Origin: Symbiodinium natans
Taxonomy: Eukaryota > Sar > Dinophyceae > Suessiales > Symbiodiniaceae
DNA length: 64,000 nucleotides
Reading direction: 5' to 3'
Assembly (NCBI GenBank): GCA_905221605.1
Contig: CAJNDS010001413.1
Span: 501,501 to 565,500, forward strand
Shown here: one piece after another, positions 27,251 to 37,255 of the stretch
Layout: every line of letters begins with the position of its first letter
Position numbering within the stretch: position 1 is the stretch's first letter
Position numbers and translations under genes: made by a program
Notes under the pieces: generated by a model
The model's input: the letters and a program-made list of their open reading frames with translations, nothing else
Databases searched by the model: none
What the model was told of the DNA's origin: nothing

Positions 27251-28831
27251 TGGCGCCTGAAAGTTTTGAGGCTTCTTGTATTTGGCAGATGCCTCAAGAG
27301 TTTTGAGACTCCGCCTCATGCTCAAGGGACGGGCTTCGAGCGATGCTTTCCGAAGGCCATTTCCTGGGCTAGAGTTCACCAGTTCTCCAAAGTTTCCCTC
27401 CTGCGCTCCTGCCCGTTGCACAGATGTCTCAAGGGCTTTGAGACTTTTCCTCACTGCCAAGGGGGGCATCGCGCGTGCAGCTAAAACGGGGCCACTCCTT
27501 AGGCTGGAGGCGCCAGTTCCCCAAAGGCGTTTCAGGCTCAGGGCTGTGAAGGGGGCTTGGCTGCGGAGGCTGGGTATTGGCGAGTTCGCCCAGGCATACA
27601 TCGTAGGCTGTGTGCCTGCAAGGTCAATAAGAAGGCTTAGCTTCCTGGCGCGCTCGATTTCTGGGAGTCCTTGTCCTGCCCTGCTGGCTGTTGAGGAGCA
27701 TACCTAGGGCAGGATTTTGCATGAAAAGCAAGGCCAACGCAGGCAGAAACAGCATTGCTGGTGCTTTGATGTGCCTGCGTGTCATTTTATCCCTGAAGGC
27801 AGCGCGCTCGATGTCTGGGAGCCTTGGCGCTGTCAGGCTGACTTACGGGCACCATCCCTGGGGGAAAGATTCTGCTTGAAAAATGTAGGCAAACGCAGGC
27901 AGAAACGGCATTGCTGCGTGCTTTGTGGCTGCGTGTGATTTTGAAACCCCGAGGGGTGCTATGGGCTGCGGCCTGAAGCTGAAGGCCGAGATAACAGCCT
28001 GAGTTGCTTGAATAGCAGTGGCTTGGGGCCGAAGGCGGAAATCAAAGGGTTTGGCTGGCCCGTAGGCCTCGGGCTGAGGCTCGAGGCTAGATCTTGCCCC
28101 CCTTGACGCTGTGGCCTAAAGCTGGCGGCTAGCGTAGCAGCTTTGGCCTCCTTTGAGGCCTCGTCTCAAGGCCGCAGACTGTGATGAAGGCTGGCTTGGC
28201 TGGAGGCTGCGGGCGAAGAAAAGGGGCGGGCCCCCTTAGGCTGCAGCATAGAAAGCGCGGCCACCCTTGAGGCTTTGGTGGCGTGTGCCAGCGCTTCATC
28301 CCAAACCCCTATAAGTTAAGCAAACAAGGGGGGCATGGGGGGGGGAGGCTGCCATCACATGCTGCGTGCGCAAGTGCTGGACCTAGTTGCGGCTTGTGCA
28401 ATTTTACGCAACTTCCCTGTTTTGATTATTGGGAAGAGCTTGCTTCTCAAGGCGCAGAGATTTTTAGGCGAGGGCCTGCAGCTCATAGCAGGGTGGCAAC
28501 GCTGAAGCACGGAGGGGCACTCGGCGAGGCGGCGTTGCAAGAGGGCAACGCCGAAACCCAGGGCCTGTGTGCACGCTCCAGTCTTTAGGGCCTCGGTGTT
28601 GGCAGGTCTAGCTTTGAGGGGTATCACCTGAAGGAAGGCCTGCGGGAGTGCCACTCCCCAAATAGGGCTTAGAGTTGTCCTCCACGCGGTCGTTCTGCTG
28701 AGGTAGTCGTCGCGAGCACCTGGCGGGAGGGTAGGGGCAGAAATTATGGCCTGCGTATGTTACGCGGCAAAAGTCGCGTAGGACTGCTCAACTGAGATGC
28801 TTGCACAATCATCCGAGGTGGATGGGCTATC
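27251..28831. other. No gene seen; mixed repeat fragments
   Basis: Contains two copies of the ~125-bp family (about 27640-27940) and GC-rich words shared with 22400-23300 (27960-28270). 28280-28830 shows no motif-bearing frame. Confidence 0.5.
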
Positions 28832-29834
28832 TCAGTGGCCGAGGCAGGGCAGGATGCGGGAGGCTGGCCTGGATCTGAAAATAGGCCTTGGCAGCGGGGC
28901 AACGAGGCGAAGGAGGCGGTCCTCTAGGTGTAGAATTTCTCTACGCAGCAGGGCGTGGGGATTGGCCTCTTCCCACCTGTTTGCTGGGACCTGGAAGGTA
29001 CGTAGGGCCTGAAGATGTGCATTGTAGGGCAAGATGGCAATGCGCTTGAGGGTATTGATTTGGGAGGGCATGGGCCTCAAGGCTTCTCTAAGATAAGCCA
29101 GTTCTGCTTCTGTGCGAATGCGATAGGCCAAAAAAATCGGCAGAGGTGCTATCGAGTTCGTGCCTGAGATCGGTGTAGGCCTGTTGAGCAAGGGCCAGGC
29201 TGGCACGTGTTTCCTGCAATTGGGCGGAAACTGCATGCAACTCTAAGCGCCTGGATTCTGCTGTTTGCATAAGGGTGCGGCTCAAGGCATCTTGGCAGGC
29301 CAGGTGGTTGTGCATGTATACAAGCAAGGACCTTATGTGTTGCAGGTCATGAGGCTCGTTGGGTGTGTCGGCCGACCTGGCTGCACCCGGCTGGGGCGAA
29401 GGTGGCAACGTCTCTGTTGAAGGCAGGAAGTCACCAGGCGCAGAAGGCGAGTCTGAGGCTCCAAGAGGAGTAAGACGCTTAGCTTCAACAAAGTGTTCGG
29501 CGGGGCCCATAGGCTCGTCCAATGTAGTAGTCGAGCTGGAGGCTCCAAGAGGAGTGGATCTCGTAACTCCAAGATGGGGCTCGGATGGGCCCGTGCGCGC
29601 ATCCATTGTAGTAGGCAAATCAAAAGCTCCAAGAGGAGTGTGTCTCGCAGCTCCCGAAGCGGAGGCCTCTGCAGTAGGCGTAGTGTGGTCATCTCGGGCA
29701 GGATGTGCAAAGAGGGCCAGTCTCCCCTCATGCAAGTAGACCAGCTGTTCCCAAGTGCCGACGTAGTCGTGACGCCCATCATCAAAGGCACTGCGAACCT
29801 CTGTGCGGATGGGCATGTTTGCGCGATAAGCCAT
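28832..29834 (-). pseudogene. X 5'-proximal ORF with internal repeats, frameshifted
   Basis: The ATG at 29834 opens a frame of ~248 residues. After AYRANMPIRTEVRSAFDDGR it has three ~29-residue repeats, each containing TPLGA and a GP pair (at about residues 60-140), then a helical, probably coiled-coil stretch (MQTAESRRLELHAVSAQLQE). It stops near 29088. A second frame (29236-28832) continues naturally with LAYRIRTEAELAYLREALRP and more helix; the switch falls at a run of seven A near 29128-29135, so a homopolymer indel is likely. Function unknown; a Gag-like structural role is a guess from its position 5' in the element. Confidence 0.5.
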
Positions 29835-29917
29835 GGCAGGAAAAGGCAGGCTACGAAACACCGGGGTTACAGGGCCTGGAGGCTCTAGAAAGCACTAAGA
29901 GCGTAGAAGGCCTTGAC

Positions 29918-30070
29918 CGAAGAAAAGCAGAAGGCCCCACCTAGGGGTTAGGTCAAGGCCAGCTGTGAGCCGGAGATGCTCCAGCTGTGCAAGGCATGCC
30001 TGGGCAAAATGCAAACGGCGGTGCATGATTCACTTGTGGGAAAACACACGGGAACCAAAAACCCGAAGCG
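29918..30070 (-). repeat. X terminal repeat A1 (5' end)
   Basis: 153 bp matching A2 at 16800-16953 with one indel. The outer end, CCCGAAGCG, abuts the resumed array unit at 30071. Confidence 0.88.
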
Positions 30071-30236
30071 GCAATGTTGCAACACGTTGGTCATGTCAGA
30101 CCGACCTTCGGCATCCAACATTGCCATTGGGGGCTCGGGGGCACAGACAAGCATCCTTTTCCAGGCTCTTCAGGCTCCAAGTCCTTGCGATTTCAAGGTA
30201 GCTCTCAAGGTCGGGCTGCGCTGCTTACTGCGTTCT
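30071..30236 (+). repeat. U0 middle part
   Basis: Array-unit segment (GCAATGTTGCAACACG to CTGCGTTCT) between X and copia-1. Its last 5 bp (30232-30236, GTTCT) are the left target duplication of copia-1. Confidence 0.92.
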
Positions 30237-30371
30237 TGCTAAACTTCAAGTCGCTCTTTTTCCTTGAAGCAGTAAAAGCGCTGTCGGTAAAACATGAGTC
30301 ACAAATCCACACATGCTCATCAACCCTTTGGGTTGGTAGGTGGGGTTCCCAGGTAGTAGAAAAACTTTACA
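30237..30371 (-). repeat. copia-1 3' LTR
   Basis: 135 bp, TGCTAAAC to ACTTTACA on the plus strand. It differs from the 5' LTR only at one G/C position near 30270. Confidence 0.93.
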
Positions 30372-30380
30372 CCCCGCCTT
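30372..30380 (-). other. copia-1 polypurine tract
   Basis: The minus strand reads AAGGCGGGG immediately before the 3' LTR. copia-2 has the same AGGCGGGG word at 60882-60889. Confidence 0.65.
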
Positions 30381-30621
30381 GATGTTGTGCGAACTGTAAG
30401 CTCAACATCACTCTACAGTAACGGGTTTGTAGAAACTGTACAGGTATGTCGTTGGGCTCATCTGGTATTGTGCGATGGCCTCGTTGTGCTCTCCCTATCG
30501 GAGTCCTTGCACTCGGTGAAAACTGTTCCCACTGCTTCCTCGTGGGTAACACTTCGCTCAGGTAAGCTTGTACTCGTTGTAGCTCACACTGTACGGAAAA
30601 GTGAAACATTCCATCATTCAC

Positions 30622-31017
30622 TCACATGGTCCCGGGCCTGCAATTGCCACAAGGACGGTAGTGCAATCTCGCATGCACTGCTGCACTGTAAGTGAATCTC
30701 TCTGACCTTTGCACATCTGCACATGTAGGTCGGTGGTACCTCTTGCCATGAGGCGTGTACACATAATGGGGTTGTGCTCGTAGCTGTTCGTCCACATCCT
30801 GTGCCATAGGAATGATATTAACCATTCCCCATTCTTGAAATCGCCTTGCAAGCTCTTCGTCATTCACATGGATTTGGCTTGCTGGTACTGTACTGATTCC
30901 AGGCATCCCATTACCACTGCCTGTCGCTGAATCCTCTGGTGCATCACGGAAATACATATTGACTGCCCTTGCTGTACGTTGAACATCATCCTCATCGGGC
31001 GGACAATACTTTTGCAC
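30622..31017 (-). CDS. copia-1 C-terminal tail with Cys/His knuckle
   Basis: This 131-residue frame has no ATG (GTG at its start) and lies out of phase just beyond the repeat that ends pol. It has an acidic, helical start and then YTPHGKRYHRPTC, about 20 residues with a helix, and RPCGNCRPG. The H-x3-C...C-x2-C spacing suggests a zinc knuckle of the kind found at the ends of other proteins (Ada-like). copia-2 has a comparable tail in frame with RNase H, which supports this being the true end of pol reached by a frame change within the minisatellite at 31025-31208. 30381-30621 has no supported gene. Confidence 0.6.
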   Translation of the reverse strand: MQKYCPPDEDDVQRTARAVNMYFRDAPEDSATGSGNGMPGISTVPASQIHVNDEELARRFQEWGMVNIIPMAQDVDEQLRAQPHYVYTPHGKRYHRPTCADVQRSERFTYSAAVHARLHYRPCGNCRPGTM

Positions 31018-34000
31018 AAATCTTCGAATAGTGAATTCCTCCTGCGGTTCCTGTGGTCCTTCTTCCTGCGGTTCCTGTGGTACTTCTTCCTGCGGTTCCT
31101 GTGGTCCTTCTTCCTGTGGTTCCTGTGGTCCTTCTTCCTGCGGTTCCTGTGGTCCTTCTTCCTGTGGTTCCTGTGTCCTTCTTCCTGTGGTTCCTGTGGT
31201 CCTTCTTCACCTTCTGCTCGACCATGTAGAACAAGAGTAAAGCGAAAATTCCTCCTAGTAGCACACTGAAAAGAATAATCCATCCACTCACTTCCTTCAC
31301 ATAGATGAAAACAAATTCTCGTTCTTCTCGTTCTCGTCCTCCAAAATCGTCTGGCTGTCCTGCAATCTGAGAAATCATATTCACCATCATTGTCAAGTAC
31401 ATCGCTCTAGCCGTCTTGCTTCCTCGCTCATTCAACAAAGTTGCACGTAGTGCTCGAACTTGGCTTCGGCAAACTTCACCTGCCACATGTTCCATTGCTT
31501 CTTCTTTCCCATAACGCTCATGACTTTCTCCATTCCACACCATGGCTCCAATATGGTACATGAGAAATCTCCTTCGAGATACTCCTAAGCGTTTTGTATT
31601 CAAGTCGGCAATGTTTAATTTGGTAGGCACTGGCTTTGCTTTGAAGCTGTTGTTCTTCACCCCTCGCTGAAGCCATAATACTCTCAGATCGATATGTTTG
31701 AGTCCTCCGACTCCTGTTCGCATCATCCATTGTCTTCCCGCACTTGAATCCATCCGGATCTCCACGAGTAACTTTCCTGCAAGAAACATCCACAACTTCT
31801 TCAGTAACATCGCTTCTGATGCTCCTCCTGAGCATGCTAGCACTTCGGACTCTGCCGAACTTAAAGCTGTAGCTTTCTGGGTCCTGCTATACGAAAGTAC
31901 TGGCACTGCATTCATACACACAATCACTGATGATGTAGACCATCTCGCTTCACGGTCTGATGCCCAATCTGCATCCGTGAATACTTCCATACTGTGTGTT
32001 CCTTTCTTTTCTTCGTCTTCTTCTTCTTGCTCTTCTCTTTGATAGATCGCATCCATCATCTTGTTTCCAACCTTTGTGTACTTCAGTAGGAATCCCAGTT
32101 GCTCTGTTCCTTGCACATAGAGCAAAGCTTGTTTCAAACAGGTTAACGCTTGTTCCGTTGGCTTCGACATCTTACTTGCCAAACACTTCGTCACATGCTG
32201 TAAATCCCATCGGTCTTGGGAAATGTACAACAGTGTTCCCAACGCTGAACGAAACTTCTTGCACTCGTTCTCCTCCAGTTCTTTGGAATTGTCCACTGTT
32301 CCAATCAGCTGGTGCTCTGGGGTTTGTCTTGGCTTTCGGTTCCCCAGCTTGTAGAGTCCTCTAAGCTTCTCGTAGTGCTTCTTCGACACTGTCACCAAAA
32401 TTCCTTCTTCAAGGAACTCATAGGTCCTCTTCAGGTAATGAAGCTGTTCTCCCGATCCCCGGTGGGATGGGAACGGTCCCTCAACTGTGAGCTTGAAAAA
32501 CTTCTCTAGCTCGCATATCAGCCATCTTCCTTCGCCTTTTGCACCTGCAACTAGCTCGTCGTCGACATGAATCGACACTGCAATCTTCTTCACTCGGTGC
32601 TTCAAGATTGAGGGTATCCCAACAAATTGCTCAAATCCCAAACGCTTCAAAATCTCAACCAAATGGGTAAACCATTGTTCTGCCGCTGATCTTTGCCCTG
32701 GCAGACACTTCTCCACTTTCCATACATGGTCTTCATCCAAACCAAGTAGCGTTCGAATCCACGGTGAGATATCAGCATACATCAGAGCTTTCTGCTTGAC
32801 TTGCAAGAATGCGTCACGAATGTCAAGAACTGTAAGCTCCCAATTGTAGATGAGATGAAAAAGAAACATCATTCGCACTGCTGCGTGTCCTGACGTAGGA
32901 CTAAAAGTCTCCTCCGTGCTCTGGGCTCCCGCACGGAATTCCCGACACACAATTCTGCATCTACGCTTCCAAACTCCATCTCTCTTTCTCCAATCGAAAA
33001 CTGTCCTTAGTGTCAGAAACTTACCTTCCTCTGAACACTCTTCCTTCTTGATCGTCTTCACAACCTTCATGTTGGCGAGTTTGTCAAGTTCAGCTTTTCC
33101 TGCCTCTGCATCCAATCTTTCAAGTTCCTCTTCGCTGACTTTCGGTGGTCGATCCTCATCTTCTTCTTCTCCTTCACTATCCGCTTCATATTCCTCTTCG
33201 CATTCCTTCCAGACTCTTTCTTCCCCAAGGTCATCTTCATGATATCCTGTTTCGTCTTCCTGTTCTTCTACCTGTCCGGCGTACAACGGTGGAAATAGAC
33301 TTCCTTTCGGACTTCCAGGATCAGCACTTGTAGGTGAACTTTCCGCAGTCTTTTGTTGCTTCGTTGGTGGCTCCTCAGCATCTGCTGTTTTACTAGCTTT
33401 CGCAGGTTCCTCTCTTCCTTCTCCTTCAGTTTCTCTCTTTTGTCCCCCGCCTTGGTTGGAATCCGTTGATGAACTTCGAGGTGTAGGTTGACCACTGCTC
33501 AGCAATAGATCACTGATTGTGTCATGCTTTGAACTTTCCACATCAGATCCTGCTTCATCTCCTGCTGGCTCTGGCTCATTTTCTCCTCCTTCTTTCTCTT
33601 TGCCTGGTTCTTCCACGATTCTCGGTAACGGTGCCGCATGCGCGGTGTGCCCTAGCCTTGGGGCTTTCTTCGTCCAAGGAGAACCCTGAAGTTGAAGGGT
33701 CTCACGTGCGCGCCACGCTGGTTGTGTGCGCCGCACAGATCTTGACGTAAAGATCCCATCTTTTGACGTAATCACGTCCATGTCCCGGTCGTCCTTTCCA
33801 ACCCATATTCCTCCTGTCCACAAGGATCGATTCTTCACTCCTCCAGGCTTGGCCAGACCAAACACATACTCTCCGAAGGGTAAAATCTGCCCTTGGTATG
33901 GTCTCCCGTAGACCAATTGGAAAGCTGTACTCTGCGTCCCTGAGTGTAGGTGGTACCTGTTGAACAACCATGCTGCGTGGTGAATTGCCCACGCTCGTAA

Positions 34001-35725
34001 AGCATGATCTTCAGGAATCTTTTCCCCAATCCGATCCTCGACCATTTCAATCATCGTGAGGCTTTGTCTCCTGAGGTTCTGAATGTGGCGTTCCACTCTC
34101 GCTGTTCTTCCTTTGTGGTAGGGCTTGTTTGGATACTTTCCAGCCTTGTAGCCTAACTTTTGTCGTATTGCTACAATCAAATCCAGTAAGGCTGTTGTCG
34201 CTGGCTCCACATCAATCGCAAACAGAACTTCTTCGGAAATGTAGTTCATCTCGAGAGAAAACTTCACCACTTTCTCGGCCAACTTCTTCGTCGGTGCTTT
34301 CCCCGGCACTGGAATCGCCCACGAAAATCGAGTCCATGAATCAAGAATGATCAGACTCACACTGTTCTGACCCATGTACATGAAGTCCATCTGGATCACT
34401 GGCTTTCCTGGGTCTTCATACTTTGCTTCACTGCTTTGTGGGGTATGGTCCTGTTTCGACTTTGCCGCTGCACAGAAATCACACCATGGTTGCATTGGCA
34501 TGTGGGTTGCCATATGCTCTTCAATCTCTGCTTCTGTCGGTTCGGGCACTCCGGGTCTTGTTCTTGCTTTGGGCCTTTGCTTCCTCAGCCTGTCTGCAAC
34601 TTCTTCTGCGTCCTCATCTCTGTCTTCGGTGAGGTAGTTGCACAGTCTCCTGAACATCTTCACCTTTGACCCTGAGACGCTCAAACCCAAATACCGACAA
34701 CCTTCTCGCAGCTTCTCAATCTCACTCGTTGCTGTGAGTGACTCTCCATTCACCACAATAGTACTTCCCATGTCGAGTTCCAACTCTTGGTGTCCTCCTG
34801 CCTTTCCTTGCTGCTTCACAACTCCTTTCGGCACTGGCACCTGCAACTCTTCTGGAGCTCCTCTTTCTCTTCCAAACCATTCTGGCTCCTCTTCCATCTT
34901 CTTTTCTTCCTCCTTTGGTGCTTCTTCTGGTGCTACCTCTTCTACCAAGCACTTGTCCAGATACTCTGGTGTCCTGTGCAAGAATGTGAGAATTTCTGAT
35001 CGAAAAAGCAATCCCGGTATTCGATCTTCCAAGTCGGATTTTCGCTCGAGCAATTCCGTTGCTTCAATCACTTCCCATTCGTTGCCCACCTTCACGATGG
35101 TGGTCCTGTACTTCCAAGTACCTGTCGGCGGCTTTACAAACTCAAGTCCAAAATGGCGATGGACTGGCGTTCCATTCGGTAGAAGGCTCCAATCCTTCTC
35201 TGGGACTTTACCAAAGTCATAGGCCAAAGTCACCTTGACTGCCCTGACTTGCTCGACTCCTCTAACTTCCGCTGTCAATCTCAAGCTATTCCTCTGGTAT
35301 TCCACAGGCACCCGTGCCTTACCATCGGGAGATACAAGTTCCCCCGCCTGGGTTTCTTCTCCCCAGGTCTCGCCCCCCTGGCGCTGTTTGCATCCCACTG
35401 ACACAAACTTCCATCCATTTTTGAGTAGCCTTCCTAAAGACAGCAAGATGTTATTGGTGTCCGACAACACAAAGTCCTCAGTCACACTGCAGCTACTGAA
35501 CTGCAAAACTGCTCGCCGCATACCTTCAACTCGCATCGCACCCCCTTGTGCGTCTTGCAACCTCAGAGAGGTTGGGGTCGAAACTTCGACGCCTGCATCC
35601 GACAATCTTCGTGGTAACAAACTCACATCTGCTCCTGAATCCAAGATCACCACATGTTGCTTTGTGTCCAACTGGACCATTCGCACATTGAGAGGTTCCG
35701 ATCCTCCCTGACTCAGAGGTTCCAA
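30992..35725 (-). CDS. pol: copia-1 Pol: protease, integrase, RT, RNase H, membrane segment
   Basis: 1577 open codons starting at TTG, so probably reached from Gag by a -1 shift (the frames overlap by 13 nt). Protease: ILDSGAD (Asp29). Integrase: H404, H408, C415, C418 zinc site, then Asp447, Asp505 and Glu545 (DDE). RT: VLDIRDAF (Asp968) and SIHVDDELV (Asp1055-Asp1056). RNase H: FTDADWA (Asp1251), SSAESE (Glu1292), RMDSS (Asp1326), NIADLNTK (Asp1374). An acidic linker lies at ~700-880. After RNase H come ~90 residues and a membrane span at about 1480-1501 (GWIILFSVLLGGIFALLLFY), then basic repeat translation. All catalytic residues are present, so it may act in trans on other copies. Confidence 0.93.
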   Translation of the reverse strand: MEPLSQGGSEPLNVRMVQLDTKQHVVILDSGADVSLLPRRLSDAGVEVSTPTSLRLQDAQGGAMRVEGMRRAVLQFSSCSVTEDFVLSDTNNILLSLGRLLKNGWKFVSVGCKQRQGGETWGEETQAGELVSPDGKARVPVEYQRNSLRLTAEVRGVEQVRAVKVTLAYDFGKVPEKDWSLLPNGTPVHRHFGLEFVKPPTGTWKYRTTIVKVGNEWEVIEATELLERKSDLEDRIPGLLFRSEILTFLHRTPEYLDKCLVEEVAPEEAPKEEEKKMEEEPEWFGRERGAPEELQVPVPKGVVKQQGKAGGHQELELDMGSTIVVNGESLTATSEIEKLREGCRYLGLSVSGSKVKMFRRLCNYLTEDRDEDAEEVADRLRKQRPKARTRPGVPEPTEAEIEEHMATHMPMQPWCDFCAAAKSKQDHTPQSSEAKYEDPGKPVIQMDFMYMGQNSVSLIILDSWTRFSWAIPVPGKAPTKKLAEKVVKFSLEMNYISEEVLFAIDVEPATTALLDLIVAIRQKLGYKAGKYPNKPYHKGRTARVERHIQNLRRQSLTMIEMVEDRIGEKIPEDHALRAWAIHHAAWLFNRYHLHSGTQSTAFQLVYGRPYQGQILPFGEYVFGLAKPGGVKNRSLWTGGIWVGKDDRDMDVITSKDGIFTSRSVRRTQPAWRARETLQLQGSPWTKKAPRLGHTAHAAPLPRIVEEPGKEKEGGENEPEPAGDEAGSDVESSKHDTISDLLLSSGQPTPRSSSTDSNQGGGQKRETEGEGREEPAKASKTADAEEPPTKQQKTAESSPTSADPGSPKGSLFPPLYAGQVEEQEDETGYHEDDLGEERVWKECEEEYEADSEGEEEDEDRPPKVSEEELERLDAEAGKAELDKLANMKVVKTIKKEECSEEGKFLTLRTVFDWRKRDGVWKRRCRIVCREFRAGAQSTEETFSPTSGHAAVRMMFLFHLIYNWELTVLDIRDAFLQVKQKALMYADISPWIRTLLGLDEDHVWKVEKCLPGQRSAAEQWFTHLVEILKRLGFEQFVGIPSILKHRVKKIAVSIHVDDELVAGAKGEGRWLICELEKFFKLTVEGPFPSHRGSGEQLHYLKRTYEFLEEGILVTVSKKHYEKLRGLYKLGNRKPRQTPEHQLIGTVDNSKELEENECKKFRSALGTLLYISQDRWDLQHVTKCLASKMSKPTEQALTCLKQALLYVQGTEQLGFLLKYTKVGNKMMDAIYQREEQEEEDEEKKGTHSMEVFTDADWASDREARWSTSSVIVCMNAVPVLSYSRTQKATALSSAESEVLACSGGASEAMLLKKLWMFLAGKLLVEIRMDSSAGRQWMMRTGVGGLKHIDLRVLWLQRGVKNNSFKAKPVPTKLNIADLNTKRLGVSRRRFLMYHIGAMVWNGESHERYGKEEAMEHVAGEVCRSQVRALRATLLNERGSKTARAMYLTMMVNMISQIAGQPDDFGGREREEREFVFIYVKEVSGWIILFSVLLGGIFALLLFYMVEQKVKKDHRNHRKKDTGTTGRRTTGTAGRRTTGTTGRRTTGTAGRSTTGTAGRRTTGTAGGIHYSKICAKVLSAR
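31025..31208 (-). repeat. 24-bp minisatellite open in all three minus frames
   Basis: About seven copies of CCTTCTTCCTG(C/T)GGTTCCTGTGGT. The period is a multiple of three, so each minus frame gives its own repeat: EEGPQEPQ, KKDHRNHR or TTGTTGRR. One unit (near 31172) lacks one base, which shifts every frame. It separates the membrane segment of pol from the Cys/His tail. Confidence 0.88.
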
Positions 35726-36774
35726 TCCTCCTTGATCAGAGGTTGATTCAGAGGTTCCAATCCTCCTGGAGGTCCCAATCCTCCTTGAACTCTTTCCAAG
35801 CTGTTTTCATACCATTGATACAGCTCATCACTCTCATGATCTTGTTTGTTCTCACTCTCATCCCCGATGTAGTAGCACTCTGGTCCTTGCACCTCTATCC
35901 TTCTGGTGAACCAATCACCTTCTTCTTCTGAAACTTCGCTAAGCTCATAGTGCTCTGTGCCGTCAGGTGGTGTGTTCGCAATGTGATGGAAATCAATGTT
36001 CCTCACTCTCCTTATCCTGTATTGGCTCGCACTCTGCGACGGAGTAACAGACTCGACTGTCGAGTGGGGTACCTCGGTGCTGGCCTCGCTCGCCTGCACT
36101 TCTCGAACATTGCGGTTTGGACACTCGTTTCCCCAATGTCCTCGCTGCTTGCAGAATCGGCAAACATCTCTGTCCAACTTCTTTCCTCCACCTTTCTTTC
36201 CTCCTTTGCCATGCTTTCCACCTTTCTTTCCGCCTTTCTTTCCTCCTTTGTGGAAACCTTTGCCTCGTCCTTTCTTTCCTCCTTTGTAGCTTCCTTTTCG
36301 TCCACCTTTTCTCCATTGGCGAAATCCTGCTCCAAAGCTTGACCACGAGTAGGATCCTTTTCCTCCTTTGTTTCCTTTGTTGCCTTTGTTTCCTTTTCCT
36401 CCTCCTTTCTCGTACACTGCATCCACTTCCATTGGTGCTGGTCCTTGATCTGCATTCGAACTGCTCGCTGTGTTCTGCAAGGTCTTTTGCTTCAACACCG
36501 TCTGGTAATCCCAAGTTTTGCTGCTTTGCTCGTATGAAAGAATCGCTTGCTTCACTGACATGTAGTTTGTTCCTTCGGGCATTGTCAAAGTAAGGTGGTC
36601 TCGAATCGCCCTCGGTGAACATCGAAGCAAAACTCCCATCAACAAATCTCGATCGTAGGTCTTTCCTGAAGCGATCTCGTACTCCCGAACAAGGTTTTCC
36701 AGTGAACCAATCTGCTCCACCATGCTCTTGCCCCCATCGAAGTTGGGAAACATCTTGATAGAGACGATACCCAC
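35713..36774 (-). pseudogene. gag: copia-1 Gag, C-terminal part with CCHC knuckle
   Basis: 353 open codons with no ATG at the start. FPNFDGGKSMVEQIGSLENL and LLMGVLLRCSPRAIRDHL are the copia Gag core. Then comes a long GGKKG-rich basic stretch and CRFCKQRGHWGNEC (C-x2-C-x4-H-x4-C), the nucleocapsid knuckle. The upstream Gag core (36812-37255) is in another frame, and a segment between YMRG and FPNF appears lost, so an internal deletion with frameshift near 36790-36815 breaks the gene. The 3' end overlaps pol in a region of repeated GGAACCTCTGA words. Confidence 0.8.
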
Positions 36775-36811
36775 ATCGCTCCCTGCTCCAATTTCGAGAC
36801 AGTTGCGTTGC

Positions 36812-37255
36812 TGCTCCCCGCATATACGAAGTCAGTATGTGGTAAAGCTTTGTCGAAAGTTCTCTCTCCACTGTAGTGAGAGTCGAAACATCGATCGGCG
36901 TTGCTCCCAGACTTTCAATCATACTTAGAGCTTCTGAGTACTGCGAATCGGCAAAACCTAGCCAATTCAGAAACTGATGTTTCCAGGTTGTAAAATCCGG
37001 TGGATGCTCTCCCGAGGCTTGTGGGTTCCAAACATCTGGTGCCTTGATCGCCTTTGTCGCACTTTCAATCCTTCGGTTCAGATCATCCGAACTGCTTGCT
37101 TGTTGCTCCAACCTTTGTAGCGCACTCATTCCAACTTGGGTCGCCCTTGTCAATGCAGTCAGAATTTCAGAAAGTTCTGTGGGTTGTTGGGGTGGTACAT
37201 TCTGCTGCATCCCTTGCACTGCAGAAAACTGTAACACGACAAGCACACACAGCAT
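36812..37255 (-). pseudogene. gag: copia-1 Gag, N-terminal part
   Basis: The ATG at 37255 gives MLCVLVVLQFSAVQG, a hydrophobic segment, then ELSEILTALTRATQVGMSALQRLEQQ (helical), DVWNPQASGEHPPDFTTWKHQFLNWL and YHILTSYMRG. This is the copia Gag N-terminal layout, with the FxxWKxxFxxWL stretch. The frame then runs into the deletion and frameshift described for the C-terminal part. Further upstream, sense-looking stretches alternate between frames (e.g. another hydrophobic segment near 37450), indicating more indels. Confidence 0.7.

Larger units (their letters stand above)
16436..30070 (-). mobile_element. X: split-direct-repeat element filled with satellites
   Basis: In the minus-strand sense: A1 (30070-29918), core, B1 (17154-16953), A2 (16953-16800), a 162-bp spacer, B2 (16637-16436), i.e. 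A1-core-B1A2B2, as in E1. The core has an ORF near the 5' end (29834-28832) and an RT/RNase H remnant next to B1 (about 18200-17237), exactly where RT-RNase H lies in E1. Between them are ~10 kb of diverse tandem repeats. Excision restores the array unit (CCCCAAT to GGCAATG) with no target duplication. No YR gene is visible, so it is non-autonomous or decayed. Confidence 0.75.
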
